From Casuarina equisetifolia (taxonomy: Eukaryota > Streptophyta > Magnoliopsida > Fagales > Casuarinaceae), in assembly GCA_028551475.1 (NCBI GenBank), contig CM052358.1, positions 20,300,853-20,364,852 of the forward strand: DNA of 64,000 bases. Direction: 5' to 3'. This document shows positions 23,401 through 36,382 of the stretch, piece by piece. The first letter of the stretch is position 1; every line of letters begins with the position of its first letter. A program made the position numbers and the translations under genes. Under the pieces are notes generated by a model. The model saw nothing but the letters and a program-made list of their open reading frames with translations, had not been told where the DNA came from and ran no database searches.

Positions 23401-26265
23401 TTATCCTATGTCATTCATCTCCAAAAAGCCAAAGACTCATATCTAAATTTATTTTTCACTAGAAATCCTCTAGAATGACATGTTATTCTATTCCATTAAA
23501 CATAAAACCCCGTTTTACCCATCTCCAAAAAGGTAACCCAACAAGCTTTTTGAAAACCTAGTGTTTTAAATGACTTTCTCAAACTATGCTTTTCTAACCC
23601 GTCCCCCCCACCCTCTTCAATTGGCTTTATCCTTCACAAGTAAAGCTTCAACTAGGACACTTCACAATTTAGGTCATTACTAGCTAAAAACACAAGAGGT
23701 TTAGTCACCTTGAAACGACAAATGGGTTAGGTATACATAATAAAATGACATGTAGTTGACAAATTTATTTACATCATTCATCTCCAAAAAGCCAAAAACT
23801 TAATATTCAATTTTTTTTGCATTGGAAACCTTTTAAAATAACATTTTATTCCTTTCCATCAAACACAATAGTCCACTTCACCCATCTCCAAAAGGAGTAC
23901 CTTATTAAGCATTTGGAAATCTAGTGTTTTAGATGACTTTCTAAAACCATGTTTTTCTAACCCACTTCAATTTACTTTGTCATTTTCAAATAAACTTTTA
24001 ATTAGGACACTTTATAATTCATGTCATAGCTGGCTAAATTTAACAATGGTTCAAACAATCTAAAATGACAAGATGGTTAGGTACATAATGACATTTAGGT
24101 AGGGTATTTTTGCATCATTTGTCTCCAAAATCATATCTAAATTTATTTTTGTTAAAAACCTTATAAAATGACATGCTATTTTCAGCCATCAAACACAACA
24201 ACTCATTTGACCATTCTCTAAAGGAGTACCTCAGGAAGACCCTTCAAAACCAAGTTTTTTATTTGGCATTCTCAAACTAAGCCTTTTTACCCATTTCAAT
24301 TGAATTTATAAAAAAAGTCTCAATTAGTTCCTTGAAAACCAAAAGTTTTATATGAATTTTTCAAACCTTACTTTTTTAACCCCTATCAATCTACTTTATG
24401 CTTTGAAAATAAAGTCACAATTAGGACACATTATATTACACATTACTAGGGTTTAAAAATACAAGAAGTTCACCTCCTCTAAAATGACAGTTGGGTTACA
24501 TACACAAAAGAAAGTGACATGTAATTATTAACGGACTTTATTGCATATTTCATCAACAAAAAGCCATAGACATATATCTAAATTAATTTTCTTTCAAAAC
24601 CTTTTAAAATGACATGTTATTCTAACCCATCGAAGACAATAACCTATTTCATCCATCTCCAAAAGGGGTCCACCTATTAACTCCTTGAAAACCCAATGTT
24701 ATGTATGACTTTCTAAAACCATGATTTTTAATCCATTTCAATTTACTTTATCCTTTGTAATTTAAGTGTCAATTAGGACACTTTATAATTTTGGTTACAG
24801 CGAACTAAAAATATAGTAGGTTTACTCATGGTAAAACGGAAAGTGGTTTATGTACACAAAATAAAACGACATGTAAGTGATAGATTTTTCAACATCATTC
24901 ATCTTAGAAAAGTGACAAACTCATATCCAAATTAATCTGCATTGGAAACTCTTTAGAATGACATGTTGTTCCATCCTATCAAACATGAGAACCCATTTCA
25001 CCCATTTCTAAAAGGTACCCTTTTAAGCTTTTTGAAAACCAAGCGTATTATATGACTTTTTAAAACCATGTTTTTTTAAGCACCTTTCAATCTGCCTTAT
25101 CCTTTGCAAATAAAGTCATAATTAGGGCACATTATAATTAGAACTACTATGCTCTAAAAGCACACTAGGTTTACTCATGTTAAAATGACAAGTGGGTTTC
25201 AAACACATAATAAAATGACATGTAATTAACCAATTTTTTAGCTTCACTTTTCTACAAAAAGCCACAAACTAACATCTAAAATTGATTTCTAGTTGACACC
25301 CTCTAGAATGACGTGTTATTCTATCCTATCAAATGACAAAATGTTTCACCCATCTTTAAATGGGTACACCTTTAAGCTCCTTGAAAACTAAATGTTTTAT
25401 ATGACTTTCTTAAACCATGCTTTTTTAACCCATTTCAATTTACTTTATCATTTGTAAACAAAGACTTAACTAGGAAACATTATAATTCACGTCATAGCTT
25501 GCTAAAAACATGAGGTTCACTTACATTAAAACAACAAGTGGGTTACATACACATAATAAGAAAAAAAACAACTAATTGATGAAGTTCTTTTGTATCATTC
25601 ATCTATGAAAAGTCTTGACCACATATCTAATTTGATTCTTGTTGGAAACCCTTTAGAATGACACCTTATTCCATCCCATCAAACACAACAACCTGTTTCA
25701 CTCATCTCTAAAAGGGTATTTCTTTAAACTAATTGAAAATCAATTTATTTTATCCATTGCAAACAATATCTCAATTAATAACTTTATGATTTCCATCCTA
25801 ACTAGTTAAAAATACAAGAGATTCCTTCATGAAAAAATGACAAGTGGGTTATGTACAAAAAATAAAATAATATGTAGTTGATGAATTGTTTAGGTTCAAT
25901 CATCGATGAAAAGAACCAAATTCATATTTCAATTGATTTTCACCAAAAACATTCAAGAACAGGGAGCTATGTCCTCCCATCAAACATGACAACTTGATTC
26001 ACCCATCTTTAAAAGGGTACCTTTTTAAGCTTTGTGAAAAGTAAGTGTTTTATATAATTTTCTAAAACTTTGCTTTTTTAACCTTTTTCAATTTACTTGT
26101 CCTTTAAAAATAAAGTCATAATTAGGATACATTATATTTCACAGTAATAGGGCTAAAAATACAAAAGGTTCACCTATGCTAAAATGACAACTGAGTTACA
26201 TACATAGAATAAAATGGCATGCAGTTAATGGATTATATTGTGTCATTTGTCTATATTTAAGTTGT
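23401..26265. repeat. Satellite-like tandem array B, about 310-360-bp unit, about 8 copies
   Basis: Same family and same orientation as array A. The 'actttctaaaacc' landmark falls near 23572, 23935, 24262, 24710, 25055, 25400 and 26060. One unit is cut short around 24262-24352 and one lacks the landmark near 25735. Conserved subblocks are 'aaatgacatgtagtt', 'catctccaaaaagccaa', 'tagaatgacatg', 'cccatctccaaaagg' and 'aattaggacac'. No conserved reading frame. Copies are divergent enough that the array is probably old. Confidence 0.88.
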
Positions 26266-26689
26266 CTACTACTCAATTATGAAGCATTACTTAAGCTAGC
26301 CAAAAAAAAAATGCCAAATACCACTTATAGAATAGGTCATGTCACCATTAAACCATAAATTTTAGCTATAGCTATTTAAACAAGTTGGTCCACCCAACAA
26401 TACAATAACCCAACCAACCTTATGGATCACTTCCACTAGTCGCTTCCACCTTGTCATCAAAAATCATGGTCCAAACATCCTTTACCGTATTGTTAAAAGC
26501 TCAACCACATTTTCTAGCGATGCTTATATAGGTACACTTTCCTTACTCCTAAGCCCAATACAAGGACACTAACACAAAATTTAGCCTGCAATAATTTTCA
26601 GGCCAATAACATCAATCAAGCCCAAAGCCCATTCAACAAAGCCCAACAAGATACTACCTAATTTCCTAACTCAAGGATTATAAATCATA
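26266..26689. other. Non-coding spacer
   Basis: AT-rich, no recognisable coding. It could include the leader of the copia pseudogene that follows, but no LTR or PBS was seen. Confidence 0.4.
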
Positions 26690-29600
26690 TTTCTCTTGAT
26701 AATTATGGATTGGACTATCTAATTAATTACAATGGCAATAAAAAAGTAACTATTAAAGACAAAATAAGCCTTTCTATATTATGATCCTCCAAATTTTCAA
26801 ATTTTAGATATTTTGATTGTCCCTTATGTCAAAAAGAAATTATTATCTATTTCAAAATTTATGAAAGATAATAATCTCACTTTCTTTTTTATCCCAATTT
26901 CTATGTTGTACAAAGCCTTTATGTAGGAAAGATTCTAATCCAAGGGTTGATTGATTATGGGTTGTACCACCTAAAATTGAAGAATATTCAACAATTCCAT
27001 ATGGCCTATACTACAACAACATATGATCTTGACACCATATATTAGCTCATACAAATTATACTAACGTAATAAGATTGCTAAAAATAATGAAAATCAAATT
27101 TCATGGAGAAATTCCTACTTCATGTAATACTTCTCAAATTGGTAAAAACCCTATGTCAAGCCTATCCCTCTATGAACAATAGGACAAATGTCCCATTGGA
27201 TTTAGTCCATTTTGACATATAAGGGCTTATTGCAATTACCTCATAAAAAAGAAATAGATATTATATATGTTGTATTGATGTTTATTCTAAATTTATATGG
27301 TTTTATATTATGCAAACATGGGGTGAATTTTTAAATATCTTTACAAATTTATTGACATTTATTGAAAATCAGCTCTAAAAAAACATGAAAAACATCCAAT
27401 GCGATGGAATGTAGAATTCAATTCTCATTCATTTAAACTTTAATTATCAAACAAGGGTACCTCTCAATGTATGTCTAACCCATTTGCACTATATCAAAAT
27501 GGATATGTAGAAAGAAAACACAGGTATATAACTAAATATGGGCTTTCCATGTTACATCAAGTTCATGTACCACTTTAATATTATGACTATGCTTTTGAGA
27601 TTTTAGCCAATATTATTAACAACCTACCAAGACCCATTTTAGAAAATGAATTACCTTTGAAAAAATTATTCAAGGGCTTACCTACTATATCCCATTTAAA
27701 AATATTTAAAGGTCTAGTTTACCCATATTTATAACCTTATACACAACACAAATTACACAAACATTCTACACTTTATGTATTTCTTGATTATCCAATAGGA
27801 TATAAAGGTTATTATTGCCTATGCCCATAAACCAAAAATATATATATTGTGGTTGATGCTCCTTTGATAAACACCAATTTACTAGAAAGAAAAGAATACA
27901 ACCAATAAAAATATTGGTACACATTCTCTATTTTCTTTACTAAAATTTTAACATCATTCAATTACACAACATTTAATTACTTTAACAAATACAAAAAATA
28001 CAAATGTGGGTACACATTCATTGCCACACCATCCATCATCTTCATTGACACCTTACCCACCAACACCAAATGCTCCCTTTTCTACATTAAATACAACAAA
28101 AAACCACCCACACATCTTATGGTCACAGGACTAAAAGTTGGTGCCATCTCAAGGCATGCAATAATACAAATCATACCAATCCTCTTACTACTTCCATGCA
28201 CTACTATGTTGAATCCCAAACTATACAAAAGTTTCAAAAGATCTTAATTGGCACAAAGCTTATGGCAGAGGAATGCATTACACTCATGAAAAATCAAACT
28301 TGAGATTTAGTTCCTCAACCTTTTTATATTACACCCGTTGGATGCAAATAAATCTATAAAATAAAAGTAAAATCAAATAGTTCTCTTAAACACTACAAAG
28401 CATGATTGATTGCTGAAGAATTTCATTAATGTCCTAGCCTTGACTATACTAAAACTTATAGTCCTATCACCAAGCTTATTATAGAACACACCTTTATATC
28501 TCTTACCTATACTCAAGGCTAAACTATAAAACAATTAGATATCAAAAATGTCTTTTTACATGGTTAACTTGATCAGAAAGTATATATGACACAACCTTAA
28601 GAATTCATTGATTCCACCAATCCATACTTCATATGTTACCTTAAATGCTCTCTATATGGTTTAAAATAGGCACATTGTGCATAGAATTGTTGCCTTAGTA
28701 ATTTTCCAACATATTGGATTTACCATCTCAAAAGTAAATGCTTATTCACTTTATACAAACCCACTTAGAGTGCTTTTATTTTTGTTTATACGGATGATAT
28801 AATATTTATGGAAAGTACAAATGCACCATTATCCAAAATTTTATGTAGACTTCAAAATGAATTTGACATCAAAGATTTAGGAACTTTACATTATTTCCTT
28901 GCCATTAAAATCCAATTTCAAATAAAGGTCTTTTTCTCAACCAAGCAAAATTTGCACAAGATATTATTCAATGAGCAAAAATGGTTGATGCATTTGGTGT
29001 ATCTACACCTTATGTCTCTAATCACTCACCTTCTATTCATGATGCTAAGTTATATCCTGATTCCACTCATTATGATAGCATTATTAGATCACTTCAATAT
29101 TTAACACTTACATAGCCTAATATTTCCCATGCAATTAACTCCATTTGGCAATATATGCATGCTTTACAATGTTCATTGGACATTTGTCAAACAAATCCTT
29201 CACTTTCTTGTAAACACTCCTCATTATAGGATTCAACTTAGTAAAACCTCCACCTATACTCTTAATGTTTATTCTAATGGAGTACAAGCTAGTGGTCATG
29301 ATGATTAACACTCCATTAATGAGTATTGCATTTTTCTTGGACCCAATCTAATTTTCTGAAGTTCTTGTATGTAGAACAATTGCTTAAGCATTGAGGCTTT
29401 TGCTAACATTGCCATAAAAATTATATGGATTGAAACTCTATTACAAGATCTCTAAGTCCATATTCCTCAACCATTAACTCTTTCAAATGACAATTTATTC
29501 ATTCTTTATCTCTTCATCAATCCAATTTTCCATGCTCACACTAAATATGTTAAAATTTATTTCCATTTCCTTTGTGAATGGATAAAAACAAAGTAGCCTT

Positions 29601-29700
29601 CCATTCATTCTATCTCCTTTTTTGACTAGATTGTTGACATTTTCACAAAAAGGACTCTCCTCCACAAGATTCAAACTACTTTAAGACAAGTTGACTTTCA
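26690..29700 (+). pseudogene. Copia polyprotein remnant (protease to RNase H), heavily decayed
   Basis: Order of recognisable pieces on the plus strand: a pre-integrase block (GKILIQGLIDYGLYHLKL, about 26930-26985), integrase (VPLDLVHFDI about 27190; CIDVYSKFIWFY about 27275), and reverse transcriptase (KQLDIKNVFLHG about 28530; CSLYGLK about 28645). The catalytic site follows at 28788-28800 as YTDD in place of YVDD, then FDIKDLGTLHYFLAIKI at 28861-28913. RNase H follows, with an IFTKRTLLHKIQTTLRQVDF tail (about 29635-29695). The longest open stretch is 28808-29104. There are many stops and frameshifts and gag is missing. Confidence 0.88.
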
Positions 29701-30751
29701 AGCTAACCAAGCTATTTTTTTATATTCTTGGCATGTCAAAATTATTACCAAGACATTACCAGTTGACACTAACACATCAAACTTTCTAAGAATAATGTGT
29801 GCATGTGTAGCACACACACATCATCATCAAGCTCATGCTCAATAGAAACTATAATTATCAACTCATAAATCAATCTATGGTCTCAATCAAAGGAACCTAA
29901 ATAAATCCAAAGCCATAAAACTTTCTTTGTAATTATTTTTTCAACCTAATTGTGCATGGTAGACCATATTCATGATTGCCACTAATTCTATTTTAGCTTT
30001 CCTAGTTTAGATGTTTGTTTTGCCTATAATTTAGACATTTTCTATATGTACAAATCATCAATCCTTGAATATCTTTCCAATATTGTTATATGTGTTTCCC
30101 TTCAGGGTTTTTTATTTTCTTATTCTAGGAATTCCTCCACAAAATTGTCTAATTGGAACTTATTTATCTAACTATTAAGAATTATCTTTAATATAAAATA
30201 TTTTTCTTCTTTATTTGCCAGTTTTAAAAAAGAAATAATTTTCTTAACAAAACTACTTCTTCAATAACCAAATTTTCTATCAATATGTCATTTGGAATGC
30301 TTATAATCTCTATTAAAGATTTAAGGGTAATTTAGGGGTAAATTCTGGAGGCCATGAATCACGTTATGAACATGCTTTGAGTTTATGTTAGTTAGTGTAA
30401 TAGATGCTAATAATTGATAATCTTGTACTAATAGGAGAAATCAACATAATCTCCTATAATTTATGTACAAATTTTGTAAGAAAGCAATAGAGAAAGTATT
30501 ATCAATTCTTAACTTTCTTCCCTTTTAATTTGGGGCATTCTTCTCTAAATTTTTTGTACTACAAATAACAACTAAAGCATCATGTATGCGGATAAGCTAG
30601 ATCCAATGCATGGTTGACATCATTTGATTTAACGTGATCTTGGCTATGATTGTTTTCCAATATGCAGTCAAATATATATAAAAGAATTGCTTATATATGT
30701 TATGTTTCATAACAATATATACAAGAAATATTAGTGACATTATGGAATATA
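29701..30751. other. 3' flank of the copia remnant; possible LTR remnant near 30394-30563
   Basis: A segment starting TGTTAGTTAGTG at about 30394 and ending near CTACA (about 30563) resembles copia LTR termini, but no partner LTR, polypurine tract or TSD was found, so it remains a suggestion. Otherwise nothing is recognisable. Confidence 0.3.
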
Positions 30752-31249
30752 TGTTAGCCTAATTTCACTAGACTTATCAAAAGGTGGGTTTATATTAATG
30801 TTTGATCTAATAAAGTAAGATATGCGAGTTTTGATTTAAATCAAAACTTATGTGGGCCTTTTTGGTGGCATATAAGGTCATGGTTTGGAAAATAAGGTGG
30901 GCCTTTCTGGTAGCATATAAGGATTGGGCTAAGTCTTATCCTCTAACTCAATGTATAAATATATACCATACAGAATTAAAATTACAAGTTTTCATTTTGC
31001 AAAGCTGTAATTTCTTAGGTACTTTCATCAAGCTAGTGCATTTCATATAAGAATAGAGGATACGCACTCAAGCCAGGAGATCATTCCACATTTGTGGATT
31101 TTTGATACAAAAAGAATGGATTATAAGAATGGTAACACTCTTTTGTCAAATACATGTTTATTGTTTATTCAATTGGTGCCTTAGATCTAATGATGCAAAT
31201 TCAATTTTGGTTGGTTTTACCTCTTTGAGACATAAAGATTTTTTTTACA
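30752..31249 (+). repeat. 5' LTR of the deleted copia element
   Basis: Begins TGTTAGCCTAATTTCACT and ends TTTTTTACA. Colinear with 33493-33977. It contains 'gtataaatatatacc', a likely TATA region, at about 30953-30967. The frame at 30850-31050 is LTR sequence and not a gene. Confidence 0.88.
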
Positions 31250-31251
31250 TG

Positions 31252-31265
31252 TGGTATCAAAGCCA
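31252..31265 (+). promoter_or_regulatory. Primer binding site (initiator Met-tRNA type)
   Basis: TGGTATCAAAGCCA, close to the common TGGTATCAGAGC(C) site of plant copia elements, two bases after the 5' LTR. Confidence 0.8.
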
Positions 31266-31704
31266 TCATAATTTGGTCTAAGACCCAAATATTTTGTGTT
31301 TTTTTATAATTTTCTTTTATTTTTATTGTAGTTTTTGTACGAAAAGAAAAAACCAAAAATCAAGGAAAGAATTTCCTAAAATTTGAACTAATTTAGTTTT
31401 TAAACAATGATCTTTTTGCAATTGCCAACATTATCGTTGCAAAAATGTGTAGATTAACAGATTTAGATGCTAATTGGATGCTTTAATCGCATCTACAAAA
31501 GTTCTTTACCAATTGTTTTGCAAAATTTGAATCAATTTGCTTGTTTTGATGGTTTTGGGAATTAATCAACCTAAATAGGGTAGTTTTCTCCATTGTTTGG
31601 TTGCTCTATGTTGCTTTTGGTGGCCAATCCATGCAAAAATGCATAGATCAACAAATATGTATGCGACTCATTTAGGTTTTTTTTACCTAAACAACAAGTT
31701 CTAA

Positions 31705-31975
31705 CCCAATTTGTCAGTCAACTTGCTATGGACACAAGTTAGCCTGATTTGGCCCACATGAGTCAACCGACTTGGCCTACTCAGGTCAACCCAAGCCAAC
31801 CTACTCAAATCAACAAGTCTAGCCCACATAGGTTAGCCTAGCTCAGCCCATTCAAGTTAATGGGTCAACCCATTCGAGTCAATAAATCAACTTGATCTAA
31901 TTAACCTAATATGGTCAACCTAGTCAATGAGTCAACCTAATTTGGTCAACAATTAACCAAGTTGACCAAAATACT
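31705..31975. repeat. Degenerate GTCAAC-rich repeat cluster
   Basis: Short imperfect repeats built on 'gagtcaacc', 'aggtcaaccc' and 'tggtcaacct' recur about nine times, ending with 'gttgaccaa'. The cluster lies in the interior of the deleted copia element. The core on the opposite strand is TTGAC, the core of the WRKY W-box. Confidence 0.6.
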
Positions 31976-32439
31976 GGTGGTGGCACATAAAGGCATATGC
32001 AAGGTCCAATTTGAATGTGGGTTGGACTAGTGTGTGTTTTTTAATATAGAACATTTAATATATCATTTAATATGACTTAAGCTTGAAATAAGTTAGTTTT
32101 GACTCCTTAAAGTTTATGAAGTATGTTATTTTAAATATTGATTTAACTTTAACATGTCTTGTGATATAATTCTATTATGATATCATGTTGAAGTAGTGTA
32201 GTGAATATGCATTATCTTTTAGCATATTTATCACATTAATTGTTATGCTTAATACAATACATTTATATGAAACATGCATTCAATTAACTCTTTTATATTA
32301 TTGTTATGTAATTTGGAATCATTGTTATCTTGGTAAATTACATAACCACAGTGATGTGTACATAAGGTATGTTTCGTTGTATGAGACTAATCCAATTAGG
32401 TTGTGACCACCAAATGACATAACTTAATTGTGTTCAAAA

Positions 32440-32965
32440 ACCAATTCAAAAGATTACATGTTGACTTATAGACATGTAGATGAATTGGAACTAACTGGGT
32501 ACAATGATTCAGATTTTGCAAGGAGTAAGGATGATTAAAAATCTACATATGGTTATGTATTTATAATGACAGAAGAAATCATTTCATAGAAAAGCTCAAA
32601 GCAAAAATTGATTACATCTTCAACCATGTAATCAAAATTTATGGCATGCTATGGAACATCTATTCAAGCAATTTGGTTAAAGAAACTCATAAGAAAGTTA
32701 ATGGAGTTTTTTTTTTATTAATAGACCACTTTAGTTATACTATGATTAAAAAGCCATAGTATTATTTATTAACAATAACAAAAATTTGGGAAGATCTAAA
32801 CATATCAACATTAAATATTTAACTATAAAGGAAAAGGTTAAGGAAGGAGAAATTTTAATAGAGTTGATTAATACAAATGTTATGCTAGCTAATCCACTCA
32901 TTAAAAGTTTATGCCCTTGTGTTTTTAAAAGAAATGTCTTAGCATGTACTTAGAGGCATCATAGG
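32440..32965 (+). pseudogene. Copia RNase H remnant
   Basis: Plus-strand pieces YRHVDELELTGYNDSDFA, a KSTYGYVFIM block (RKSTSGY in active elements), SSKQKLITSSTM, CYGTSIQAIWLKK and a final 'GRSKHIN.KYF'-like stretch with several stops. These are the RNase H domain and its C-terminal tail in the expected order before the 3' LTR. Confidence 0.8.
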
Positions 32966-33481
32966 ATGCATTTGTATAGTGAGAGCTTTTAATATTCTCT
33001 CTCTATATATACCTATTTATGTATATACATAAAGTAAAAGTCTTAAAGAATGTGTAAACCTTAAGCATTGCCTTAAACAATTCATTGTTAGCCATTAAAA
33101 TGTCTTGTTTCACATAAAATTAAACTCAAAATTATTAAAAACAAGACATGAAGGTTCATTAGAACTATAAAGTATATTCTCTAGTGAGATTTTGTTTTAT
33201 AAAGAGAAAGAATTAGACTAACAACACTAATAACACTTAAGGAAGTCATTATAGTGTTGTCTAGTTTTCACACTACCACATCCATCAATATCAGTGAGAT
33301 TAAGAACTTTTGTGACCATTATTAGTATTATGTCAATTAAAAGGTATGGCTACTATCATGACTCAAAGTTTGAAATCTTATGTGATGAGAATATTGTTGA
33401 AAATTGTCTCTAGATCAACATGAAGGGGTGCAAAAATAGGTATTGTGAAATATTACTTCTTTATTCACATTAATATAAACC

Positions 33482-33492
33482 AAGTGGGAGAA
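33482..33492 (+). promoter_or_regulatory. Polypurine tract of the deleted copia element
   Basis: AAGTGGGAGAA lies directly before the 3' LTR, as in many plant copia elements. Confidence 0.85.
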
Positions 33493-33977
33493 TGTTAGCA
33501 TAATTTCATTAGGCTTATCAAAAGTTGAGCTTATATTATTGTTTGATCTAATAAAGTAAGACATGTGGGTTTTAATTTAATAGAATATGGACTGGCTAGT
33601 GTGGAACATGGCTTGCCAAATAGAACTGTGATGAGTAGGCCTTTTTGGTAACACATAAGTCATATCCTCTAGCTCGATGTATAAATATATACCATATAGA
33701 ATTAGGGTTACGATTTTTCATTTTGCAAAGTTGTAAATCCTTAGGCTCTTTCACCGAGCCAATGCATTTTGTATGAAAAAAAAGGATAAGCACTTAAGCC
33801 AAGAGATCATTCATCATTGGTGGATTTCTTCAATATAGAAAGAATGGATCGCAAGAACAATAACATTCTTTTGTCAAATACATGTTTATTGTTTATTCAA
33901 TTAGTGTTTTGGATTTGACTATGTAGATCCAATTTTGGTTAGTTTTGTCCTTTCAAGACATAAAGATTTTTCTTACA
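33493..33977 (+). repeat. 3' LTR of the deleted copia element
   Basis: Begins TGTTAGCATAATTTCATT and ends TTTTTCTTACA. It is 485 bp and lacks the short internal duplication seen in the 5' copy. The open frame read on the opposite strand at 33596-33793 is not a gene. Confidence 0.88.
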
Positions 33978-34639
33978 ATATCTTCTCTGAGTTCTAATCA
34001 TCATAAAATGATTTCTTGAGCTTTCTTTTTTATCTTATATTAAATTTGTCCTTTTGTTCATTCAAGGTAAATTTCAATAACACTACAATTATGTTTTTTT
34101 AAAAGGGGAAAGAAAAAAAGGTGTCAATGTGTCATTTCTTTTAGCTAACTATTTCTTTGGTCTTTTGGTGGTCATGGTCATCATTCCTATTAAAGTCATT
34201 TGATAGCCTGATTGAATATTGTATATGATTTGTGTTGTTAATTTTTTGTAAGTTCCTGAAATCTTGAACTAAGAAAGATGATTTAAACATGATTTTTTTG
34301 TCAAAGTATTTTTTGTTGTGACTAGAATTTCTAAATTTATTCTATTTATCTTTGACCAATTAAAGATTGGCATGAACGGGTTCCAAACAAATTTCTTCTC
34401 TAGCTAAAAGTTGAAATCGTCTCCCATATACCCATAAACCTATGTTATATTACCTATTTGTCAAAAAGGGAAAAAAAAAAAAAAAAAAGGCTAACCAATT
34501 GTAAGGAAATCGATAATCATACAAACTTCGAGAATTTGGAATTAAAAGCCATGTAATGTATATCGTTGAAAATACATAAAATGATTGTTCTTTTATTTTT
34601 ACTCTTGGTTTTTTATAGATGTAGTTTTTCGTTTTTATT
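33978..34639. other. Intergenic, no gene recognised
   Basis: AT-rich with an A-run at about 34469-34487. No coding or repeat border was recognised. Confidence 0.45.
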
Positions 34640-35230
34640 TTATTTTATTATAAGTAGGAACGGTATCCTGCATTTTATTTATTAAAATACTCAAGCTGGA
34701 CATAAAACCATGCTCGAGGTCATTACGTTAGGGATACATTCAAAATCATAATAAAGAACATAGCCCAAACTGGAGCGATATCAAGAACGCTACCCTGATC
34801 AGCATTCTCAAACAAACAAGCTAAGGATTACATTCGAAGAACATGAACACAGCCCTAAACGTAATTTAACATGAACGTTACCCTGGTCAATGTGCTTCGA
34901 CAAAATACATTACAAAGAAATCAAGGCGGTCTATAGCTACCCAACCCAAGTTGATCTCGCTTAAAAGTATTAAAAACAGAAACTGGAAGGGACCTAGTTC
35001 TTTCATACACTTGCAGGCCTTGAACATCACGACCTAATTTCGCCAATCGGTCTGCAACCCTATTTGCTTCACGAAAAACATAGTATATTCAACTACCCAC
35101 TGTGTCAATCAAATGAGCACACTTCCGAATCGTATAATCTAATCGCCATGAAGACTTCCATACTCCATAAACGTTGTAGATTCATCCAAATCTTTAATAA
35201 ACAAGAAAAACATCTTAAGGTTGTAAGCTA
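34640..35230 (-). pseudogene. LINE 3' end with RNase H-like domain, truncated
   Basis: Read on the minus strand, about 35150-34921 encodes a stretch with WRLDYTIRKCAHLIDTV, then VFREANRVADRLAKLGRD, LQVYERTRSLPVSVF and DQLGLGSYRPP, followed by TGA (34923-34921). This matches the RVT_3/RNase H-like tail common in plant LINE polyproteins. At least one stop interrupts it, and upstream reverse transcriptase is absent. Sequence down to about 34640 may be its 3' UTR. A poly-A tail was not seen. Confidence 0.7.
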
Positions 35231-36060
35231 AATAACATTAGTCAAAAAGGAGTTTGCTTGTGTGTTTTATAAGTTTGGGCAATTCCTTTCCTCATAAGAA
35301 CCTCGATTACGATGGCAAAAGTGAAATAATGTAATTCAATCCTCTAAAGAAAACAAAGGCTAATCACTTCACCAAATAGAGCTCGAGCTATAGAGAATGT
35401 CCGGACTGAAGGAGTTTTGGTCAGAAAAAGTATTTGTTATATGATTTATAAATTTAAATACTTTTACCTTCAGAAGAAGACCTTTTATAGAAGAGATAAA
35501 TTTGAACTTCCATCATATACATTACATGAATAATAAAGCAAAAGAACAGTAATAATTTATGTTTAAGATAGATTGCATAAGTTTTTTCTTTTTTTTTTTT
35601 TTTAATAGATACACACACTCACACATGCTCCAACATAGAATCAAAAAGTCCAAGGCAATGCTTATCTCTAAGTCAAACGTTTGCCGACAATTCTATAAGG
35701 TTTTAGGTATGTTCTTAACTAAGTTAGACATTTGCTAACAATCGAGTGAGATTTTAGATGAATTGCATGAGATTTTTCTTCTTTTTCTTTTTAATAATTA
35801 CGTAAAATCACACATGCTCGAACTTGGAATCAAGAATTTTAAGACTGAAAATGTTCCTGACAAAATCAACGCTTACTAATAATAATAATTGCCTTAGGTT
35901 TTAGGTTGTCCACCACCGTCTCTTTCATTTAATCATTGTCTCTGTACTGATAATAATTGTTAACTATTTTAACGAACTCCTAGACCTTTTTATTTACGGG
36001 AAAAAGGTGAAAAACTTGTTAGTGTAAAAGTGGGAAGAATTGGAGGAGGAAAGAGAAATA
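35231..36060. other. Intergenic; includes a short inexact duplication
   Basis: Two related phrases occur at about 35607-35760 and 35797-35890: 'cacacatgctc(c/g)aac', 'gaatcaa' and 'tttgctaacaat'-type text, each with a long T-run before it. No gene was recognised. The right part is the likely promoter of the gene starting near 36080. Confidence 0.45.
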
Positions 36061-36079
36061 AGCAATACATAGATGCATT

Positions 36080-36382
36080 TAGTCCTCCCTTTTCCTAAAT
36101 CGGCCTTCCGCGCTCTCTCTCCCCCTCTCTCCGTCACCCAGAAGTGGAACTGCACTACCTTTGTCATTAACTAATGCTCCCAAAACCCCCCTAAACAAAC
36201 CTCCCGGGAATTCAGTATCCTTAAACGCTTTGGGAAGTGTGCTACTGACAATTCAATCGGCCAGACTCGACGCTTTCCTTGAGGGCGAAAGACGGAGAAA
36301 AACCGGCGATATCTACAGCTCGGAGAAGAACTTCGGAGGGATATCGGATAATGTGTCTAGGGTTTTCTTGCCGGCTTTGATT
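36080..36382 (+). other. Probable 5' UTR exon of the small coiled-coil protein gene
   Basis: A pyrimidine-rich stretch ('ctctctctccccctctctcc', 36112-36131) begins a GC-richer segment that ends with a plausible donor, TTT|GTGAGT, near 36388. An acceptor, CTGAACAG|GTTTTG, lies at about 37037, 24 bases before the ATG at 37061. I infer a leader intron. The frame at 36161-36448 reads through the donor and has no recognisable domain. Confidence 0.45.

Larger units (their letters stand above)
30752..33977 (+). mobile_element. Internally deleted copia element with both LTRs
   Basis: Length 3226 bp. It has LTRs (498 and 485 bp), a methionine-tRNA-type PBS, a polypurine tract, and flanking 5-mers ATATA/ATATC that match at four of five bases. 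The roughly 2.2-kb interior keeps only an RNase H remnant near its 3' end. Gag, protease, integrase and most of RT are gone or beyond recognition, so the element is non-autonomous. Relative to the 3' LTR, the 5' LTR carries an extra partial duplication of 'gtgggcctttttggtggca' (about 30852-30925). Confidence 0.88.

Noticed and set aside
30394..30563. Possible LTR (TGTTAGTTAG...CTACA)
   Set aside because: No second copy, polypurine tract or TSD; kept only as a remark.
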